Positions 6,253 to 10,086 of a DNA stretch of 10,086 nucleotides are shown piece by piece. Source of the DNA: Pseudomonadota bacterium (GTDB taxonomy: Bacteria; Pseudomonadota; Alphaproteobacteria; CACIAM-22H2); assembly GCA_020161965.1 (NCBI GenBank), contig JAIUNH010000095.1, positions 1 through 10,086 of the forward strand. The letters run 5' to 3'. The position numbers and the translations under genes are program-made. Each line of letters starts with the position of its first letter. Position 1 is the stretch's first letter. Below the pieces are notes generated by a model. That model saw only the letters and a list, made by a program, of their open reading frames with translations, was not told the DNA's origin and made no database searches.

Positions 6253-7785
6253 ATGACCCGGAAGAAGCCGAATATTCTGTTCATCACGTCGGACCAGCAG
6301 CGCGGCGATTGCTACGGGTTCGAAGGGCGCAAGGTGCGCACGCCGCATCTCGACATGCTCGCCGCCGGCGGCACGCGTTTCTCGGCCTGCATCACGCCCA
6401 ATGTGGTGTGCCAGCCCTCGCGCGCGTCGATTTTGACGGGGCTGTTGCCGCGCACGCATGGCGTCGCCGATAACGGGATCGATCTGGAGGTGTCGGTCGG
6501 CTTAAACGGTTTCGCGGAGACGTTCGCGAAGTCGGGCTGGCGTACAGGCTTCATCGGCAAGGCGCATTTCTCGACGTTCCATACCTTCCAGCCGACCGGC
6601 CGGCCGGAATGCCGGTCGAGCTCGCAGGATTTCGCCGGCGATTGGCACGGGCCCTATATGGGCTTCCAGCATGTCGATATGATGATCGCCGGCCACAACA
6701 TGTTCTTGCCGCAGAAGCCGCCGCAAGGGCTGAATTACGAAGCCTGGTATCACAAGGACGGGCGCGGCGATCTACTCGACAAGCTGTTCTTGACCAAGCT
6801 CGGCGCCGATGTGGGGGCCGCGCAGACGTGGAATTCGGCGCTGCCGCCGGCGTTCCACAATTCGACTTGGATTGGCGACCGCACGATCGATTTCATCCGC
6901 GACAACAAGGACGGCCCCTGGATCGCCTGGGCATCGTTCCCCGATCCGCATCATCCGTTCGATGCGCCTGCACCCTGGTGCTATCTGCATCATCCCGACG
7001 ATGTCGATCTGCCCGAACATCGCACGCTCGATCTCGACCGGCGCCCGTGGTGGCACCGCGCCAGCCTCGAAGGCACGCCCAAGCTCGACGATCCGGAACT
7101 GCAGGCCTTCCGCGCCAAACAGTCGCGTACGCCGTCGCAAAGCGATCTGCAACTGCGCCATCTGATCGCCAATTACTACGGCATGATTTCGCTGATCGAC
7201 CACAATGTCGGCCGCGTGATGCTGGAGCTCGAGCGCCTCGGCCTCGACAAGGATACGATCGTCGTCTACTCGACCGATCATGGCGATTGGCTGGGTGATC
7301 ACGGGCTGCTGCTGAAGGGCCCGATACATTACGAAGGTCTGCTGCGCGTGGGCTGCATCGTCAGCGGTCCGGGCGTGCCCAAGGGCAAGATCGTGCCGTA
7401 TCCGGTGTCGACGCTCGATTTCCCCGCGACGTTCTACGATTACGCGGGGATTTCCGCACCCGGCCCGATCCATTCGCGCAGCCTGCGTCCGCTGGTTGAA
7501 GGCGACGCGACGCGCGATTTCGCGTTCAACGAATGGGACCTCAACGCCTCGCGCTGCGGCGTGGAGTTGAAGCTGCGCACCGTGCGCACGCGCACCCATA
7601 AGCTGACGCTCGAACTCGTCAGCGGGGCGGGCGAACTCTACGACCTGTCGACTGATCCCCAGGAAATGGATAACCGCTTCGGCGATCTGGGTGTCGCGGC
7701 GATCCAACGCGAACTGACCGACATGATCCGCAGCCGCCCCGACGACGCGCGCGAGCCGCCGATCAAGCCGGTGGGCATGGCATGA
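6253..7785 (+). CDS. Second cytoplasmic formylglycine-type sulfatase (S1 family), C-Q-P-S-R motif
   Basis: This 510-residue enzyme, also lacking a signal peptide, starts with a short basic leader (M-T-R-K-K) and the core strand P-N-I-L-F-I-T-S-D14. Its formylglycine site is the canonical C53-Q-P-S-R57. Further active-site elements are G-K103-x-H105, P-D-P-H233-H-P, the metal ligands D342-H343 in S-T-D-H-G-D, and K355 after G-D-H-G-L-L-L. As in its neighbour, only one N-terminal Asp is seen (D14-Q-Q). The middle third differs strongly from the first sulfatase: there is a Trp- and His-rich insert near residues 130-290. The two are therefore not a recent duplication and probably attack different sulfate positions or different substrates. 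It begins two bases after the first sulfatase stop, with GAGG eight bases upstream, and overlaps the next gene by four bases (ATGA). A phosphonate/phosphodiester hydrolase activity is a less likely alternative. Confidence 0.9.
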   Translation: MTRKKPNILFITSDQQRGDCYGFEGRKVRTPHLDMLAAGGTRFSACITPNVVCQPSRASILTGLLPRTHGVADNGIDLEVSVGLNGFAETFAKSGWRTGFIGKAHFSTFHTFQPTGRPECRSSSQDFAGDWHGPYMGFQHVDMMIAGHNMFLPQKPPQGLNYEAWYHKDGRGDLLDKLFLTKLGADVGAAQTWNSALPPAFHNSTWIGDRTIDFIRDNKDGPWIAWASFPDPHHPFDAPAPWCYLHHPDDVDLPEHRTLDLDRRPWWHRASLEGTPKLDDPELQAFRAKQSRTPSQSDLQLRHLIANYYGMISLIDHNVGRVMLELERLGLDKDTIVVYSTDHGDWLGDHGLLLKGPIHYEGLLRVGCIVSGPGVPKGKIVPYPVSTLDFPATFYDYAGISAPGPIHSRSLRPLVEGDATRDFAFNEWDLNASRCGVELKLRTVRTRTHKLTLELVSGAGELYDLSTDPQEMDNRFGDLGVAAIQRELTDMIRSRPDDAREPPIKPVGMA

Positions 7786-8525
7786 TCGAACGCGACATCG
7801 TTCTGGCGACGCAAGACGGCGCGATGCCGTGCTTCGTCGTCCACCCGGACGAAGGCGGGCCGTTCCCGGTCGTGCTGTTCTATATGGATGCGCTCGGTAT
7901 TCGCGAGGAATTGCGCGATATGGCGCGGCGCTTTGCGACGGCCGGTTACTACGTGATGCTGCCGAATCTGTTCTATCGCGACGGCGGCCCGTCCTTCGAT
8001 GCGGCACCCTTGGCGCAGGACAAGCTCGATCCGCTGATGGTCAAGCTCAACGACGCGACGACCACGGCGATGACAACGCGCGATACGGCCGCATTGGTCG
8101 ATTTCGCCGCCAAGGATAAAGCGGCGAAGAAGATCGCGGCGGCCGTCGGCTATTGCATGGGCGGGCGCCACGCGATTGCGGCGGCTTCTTCCTATCCGAA
8201 GCTGGTGCGCGCCATCGCTTCGATGCATGGCGGCAGGCTGGTGACCGACGCGCCGGATTCGCCCCATCGTCAGATCGCCAAGATCGACGCGGAAGCCTAT
8301 TTCGGTTGGGCCGACAAGGATCCCGTTGCGCCGCCCGCGCACATGACCGCGATCGGCGAAGCCTTGAAAGCGCGCGGGTTACCCCATCGCATCGAGCTGC
8401 ACGAAGGGGCGCTGCACGGCTTCACCTTCCCCGAACGCTATTGCTATCACAAACGCGCCGCCGAACTCGTTTGGGCGCGGTTATTCGCGCTGTTCAAGCG
8501 CGCCCTCGAACATCCCGCACACTAG
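7782..8525 (+). CDS. Dienelactone hydrolase family protein (alpha/beta hydrolase, Cys nucleophile)
   Basis: This 247-residue soluble alpha/beta hydrolase carries the DLH nucleophile elbow G-Y-C125-M-G-G, the acid in 'W-A-D-K-D180-P-V-A-P' and the histidine in 'L-H212-G-F-T-F', giving the Cys-Asp-His triad typical of the family. Length is normal (about 235-250). The position of the glutamate that activates the cysteine in Pseudomonas DLH (E36 there) appears to be D36 here (Y-M-D-A-L-G), so true dienelactone chemistry is doubtful. The family includes many hydrolases of unknown substrate. Its place between a sugar oxidoreductase and rhamnonate dehydratase suggests it opens an aldonolactone, but esterase or acyl-removal activity on a decorated sugar is equally possible. 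It overlaps the second sulfatase by four bases and is followed after 11 nt by the oxidoreductase. Confidence 0.88.
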   Translation: MIERDIVLATQDGAMPCFVVHPDEGGPFPVVLFYMDALGIREELRDMARRFATAGYYVMLPNLFYRDGGPSFDAAPLAQDKLDPLMVKLNDATTTAMTTRDTAALVDFAAKDKAAKKIAAAVGYCMGGRHAIAAASSYPKLVRAIASMHGGRLVTDAPDSPHRQIAKIDAEAYFGWADKDPVAPPAHMTAIGEALKARGLPHRIELHEGALHGFTFPERYCYHKRAAELVWARLFALFKRALEHPAH

Positions 8526-8529
8526 GAGA
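8524..8529 (+). promoter_or_regulatory. Ribosome binding site of the Gfo/Idh/MocA gene, overlapping the upstream stop
   Basis: AGGAGA begins inside the TAG stop of the hydrolase gene and lies seven bases before ATG 8537. It is among the clearest ribosome sites in the cluster and fixes this start in a frame that is open far upstream. Confidence 0.75.
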
Positions 8530-8536
8530 AATCAGT

Positions 8537-9508
8537 ATGCTTCGCTTCGCGTTGATCGGCTGCGGCGGATTCTCCCGCCGTTATCACCTGCCCACGCTGC
8601 TCGCCGACAAAGATCTCAAGATCGCCGGGATTTTCGATCCGTTCCCCACGCCGCCGGTCGAAGCGATCGCCCAGCAGACGGGCGCCAAGATCGTGAAGAA
8701 GATCGAGGATCTGCCCGACGCGGACGCCGCCCTCGTCACCACGCCGCACACGCTGCATGGCGGTCATATCGCGCATTCGGTGGCGCGTGGCTGGGCGACG
8801 ATGGTCGATAAGCCCTTCGTGATGAAGGCGGCGGAAGGTGACCCGCTTGTCGCCGAAGTCGCCAAGCGCAAACTGGTGAACGCCGTCGCGTTCAATCGCC
8901 GTCTCGATCGCGGTTGCTTGCGCGCGCGCGAGATCATCCGGGCGGGTGGGATCGGCCAAGTACGTTTGGTGCAGACCGTTCAACTCGGCTACGAGCGCGC
9001 GGGCTGGTTCCTCGATCCGTCGCTGGGCGGCGGCGGCGCCTATACCGGCCGTGCCACGCATATGGCCGATATCGTGCCGTGGCTAATCGACGCCAAGCCC
9101 ACGCGGCTGCGTAGCCGCGTGCGCCCCGGCCCCGCCGGCGGCATCGATCGCGGCGGGTTCATCGACCTCGAATTCCCCGGCCTCGAATGCCAGATGGCCT
9201 GCATCGACGATGGCTGGCATATGTGGGACGAGGTGCGGATTTTCGGCGAGGACGGTTTGATCGAACTGCGCCGCCCGCTGAACATGCCCACCGGCTGGCA
9301 CATGACGTGGCAGAGCAAGCGCGGCGACGCGCGCGAAGAACTGGTCGCGGGCCCCAACGAAGGCGGGATCACGACGCAATTCCTGGCGGCCGTGCGCACC
9401 GGGTCGAGCGTCGCGTGCAGCTTCGCCGATGCGATGCTGTCGGTGCGGATCATCGAGGCGGCCTTCGCCTCGGGAGCCGCGAACGCCAAAACCATCGAAC
9501 TGAACTGA
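8537..9508 (+). CDS. Gfo/Idh/MocA family NAD(P)-dependent oxidoreductase
   Basis: This 323-residue protein has the N-terminal Rossmann fold of the family: 'F-A-L-I-G8-C-G10-G-F' for dinucleotide binding, then 'I-A-G-I-F-D' ending in D38 or nearby, which by its acidic end hints at NAD preference. The family lysine motif E-K-P appears as D91-K92-P93. The candidate catalytic histidine is H175 in 'T-H-M-A-D-I-V-P-W', in the usual G-x-H-x-x-D context (H175, D178). The C-terminal beta-sheet domain is complete, though the protein is on the short side (family usually 330-380). Members oxidise or reduce hydroxyls of sugars, inositols and pseudo-sugars. Next to rhamnonate dehydratase the likely reaction is oxidation of the free sugar at C1 to the lactone, replacing the usual short-chain rhamnose dehydrogenase; this is inference. 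It is 11 nt after the hydrolase and 7 nt before the dehydratase gene. Confidence 0.9.
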   Translation: MLRFALIGCGGFSRRYHLPTLLADKDLKIAGIFDPFPTPPVEAIAQQTGAKIVKKIEDLPDADAALVTTPHTLHGGHIAHSVARGWATMVDKPFVMKAAEGDPLVAEVAKRKLVNAVAFNRRLDRGCLRAREIIRAGGIGQVRLVQTVQLGYERAGWFLDPSLGGGGAYTGRATHMADIVPWLIDAKPTRLRSRVRPGPAGGIDRGGFIDLEFPGLECQMACIDDGWHMWDEVRIFGEDGLIELRRPLNMPTGWHMTWQSKRGDAREELVAGPNEGGITTQFLAAVRTGSSVACSFADAMLSVRIIEAAFASGAANAKTIELN

Positions 9509-9515
9509 GGGCGCG

Positions 9516-10086
9516 ATGACCGCGACGATCAAACACGTGCGCGCCTTCACGGTGCGCGGCGGCGGGGCCGATTATCACGACCAAAAGGGCGGCCACTGGA
9601 TCGACGGGCAGATTTCGACGCCGATGTCGAAATATCCCGAATTCCGGGCGACGCGCAGCTCCTTCGGCCTCAACGTGCTGGGCACGCTGGTCGTCGAGGT
9701 GGAGGCGAGCGACGGCACGACCGGTTTCGCGGTGACGACGGCGGGCGAAGTCGGCGCCTTCATCGTGGAAAAGCACCTCGCACGCTTCCTGGAAGGGCGT
9801 CCGGTCACTGAGATCGAGAAGATCTGGGACCAGATGTATTTCTCGACTCAATATTACGGCCGCAAGGGCGTGGTGCTGAACACGATCTCGGGCGTGGATC
9901 TCGCCTTGTGGGATTTGCTGGGCAAGCTGCGCGGCGAGCCCGTCCATGCGCTGCTCGGCGGGCCGGTGCGCGACGAGCTGACGTTCTACGCGACCGGCCC
10001 GCGCCCGGACCTCGCCAAGCAGATGGGCTTCATCGGCGGCAAGCTGCCGCTGCGCCACGGGCCGGCCGAGCGCGAAGAAGGCTTGC
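9516..10086 (+). CDS. rhmD: L-rhamnonate dehydratase (enolase superfamily), 3'-truncated by window edge
   Basis: The first 190 residues are present. They match, from memory, the E. coli RhmD N-terminus in long blocks: D19-Y-H-D-Q, H27-W-I-D, T-P-M-S-K-Y at 35-40, F-G-x-N-V-L-G-T-L-V-V-E-V-E at 50-63, T-G-F-A-V and T-A-G-E up to residue 78, F-I-V-E-K-H-L at 82-88, N-T-I-S-x-V-D-L-A-L-W-D-L at 122-134, L-L-G-G-x-V-R-D-E at 146-154, and a F-Y-A-T-G-x-R-P-D-L-A-K tract from 157, then M-G-F-I-G-G-K. Such specific agreement separates it from other mandelate-racemase-group acid-sugar dehydratases. The product would be 2-keto-3-deoxy-L-rhamnonate. The barrel with the metal ligands and catalytic His/Asp lies beyond the window, so integrity is unverified. 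Its short leader lacks about eight residues found in the E. coli enzyme. GAGGG lies four bases before the ATG. Confidence 0.9.
   Translation, partial: MTATIKHVRAFTVRGGGADYHDQKGGHWIDGQISTPMSKYPEFRATRSSFGLNVLGTLVVEVEASDGTTGFAVTTAGEVGAFIVEKHLARFLEGRPVTEIEKIWDQMYFSTQYYGRKGVVLNTISGVDLALWDLLGKLRGEPVHALLGGPVRDELTFYATGPRPDLAKQMGFIGGKLPLRHGPAEREEGL

Noticed and set aside
6593..6618. Inverted repeat of 8 bp with a 10-base loop inside the second sulfatase
   Set aside because: It lies in coding sequence rich in CCGG runs, where such repeats arise by chance; no link to a gene boundary.
4778..7785. Recent tandem duplication of a sulfatase gene
   Set aside because: Only the short active-site motifs agree; the middle regions and tails differ too much for a recent copy.
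6772..8007. A 411-residue minus-strand open frame across the second sulfatase and the hydrolase start
   Set aside because: It spans the junction of two convincing plus-strand genes and shows no domain signature.

Overview
The window is a GC-rich stretch with every gene on the + strand and almost no intergenic space. Codon use and gene content suggest a proteobacterium, probably an alphaproteobacterium of Rhodospirillales type. That placement is an inference from style and gene families, not from a marker gene.

Layout. Positions 1-432 hold the C-terminal half of a tripartite tricarboxylate (TTT/Bug) periplasmic receptor. From 465 runs one probable operon: an ABC sugar-binding protein with a Tat-type signal (465-1808); a 65-nt gap carrying a perfect 14-bp hairpin with a GUAA loop; two ABC permeases (1874-2764, 2761-3591); a DUF4432 mutarotase-like protein (3591-4781); two formylglycine-type sulfatases with no signal peptide (4778-6250, 6253-7785); a dienelactone-hydrolase-family protein (7782-8525); a Gfo/Idh/MocA oxidoreductase (8537-9508); and the start of an L-rhamnonate dehydratase (9516 to the window edge). 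From the first permease to the end, all junctions overlap by 1-4 nt or are separated by 2-11 nt.

How the genes may work together (inference). The ABC system would import a small sulfated sugar or glycoside. The cytoplasmic sulfatases would remove ester sulfate, and the DUF4432 protein would interconvert anomers. The Gfo/Idh/MocA enzyme would oxidise C1 to a lactone, the DLH-family hydrolase would open the lactone, and rhamnonate dehydratase would make the 2-keto-3-deoxy acid. This reads as a non-phosphorylative route for a sulfated 6-deoxyhexose such as sulfated L-rhamnose. The strongest anchors are the rhamnonate dehydratase N-terminus, the sulfatase motifs and the ABC sugar transporter. The assignment of the two middle enzymes is a hypothesis. 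The ABC ATPase, a formylglycine-generating enzyme, a sulfate exporter, the aldolase or dehydrogenase for the final steps and a regulator are all absent from this window.

No RNA genes, insertion sequences, CRISPR arrays or strand changes were seen.
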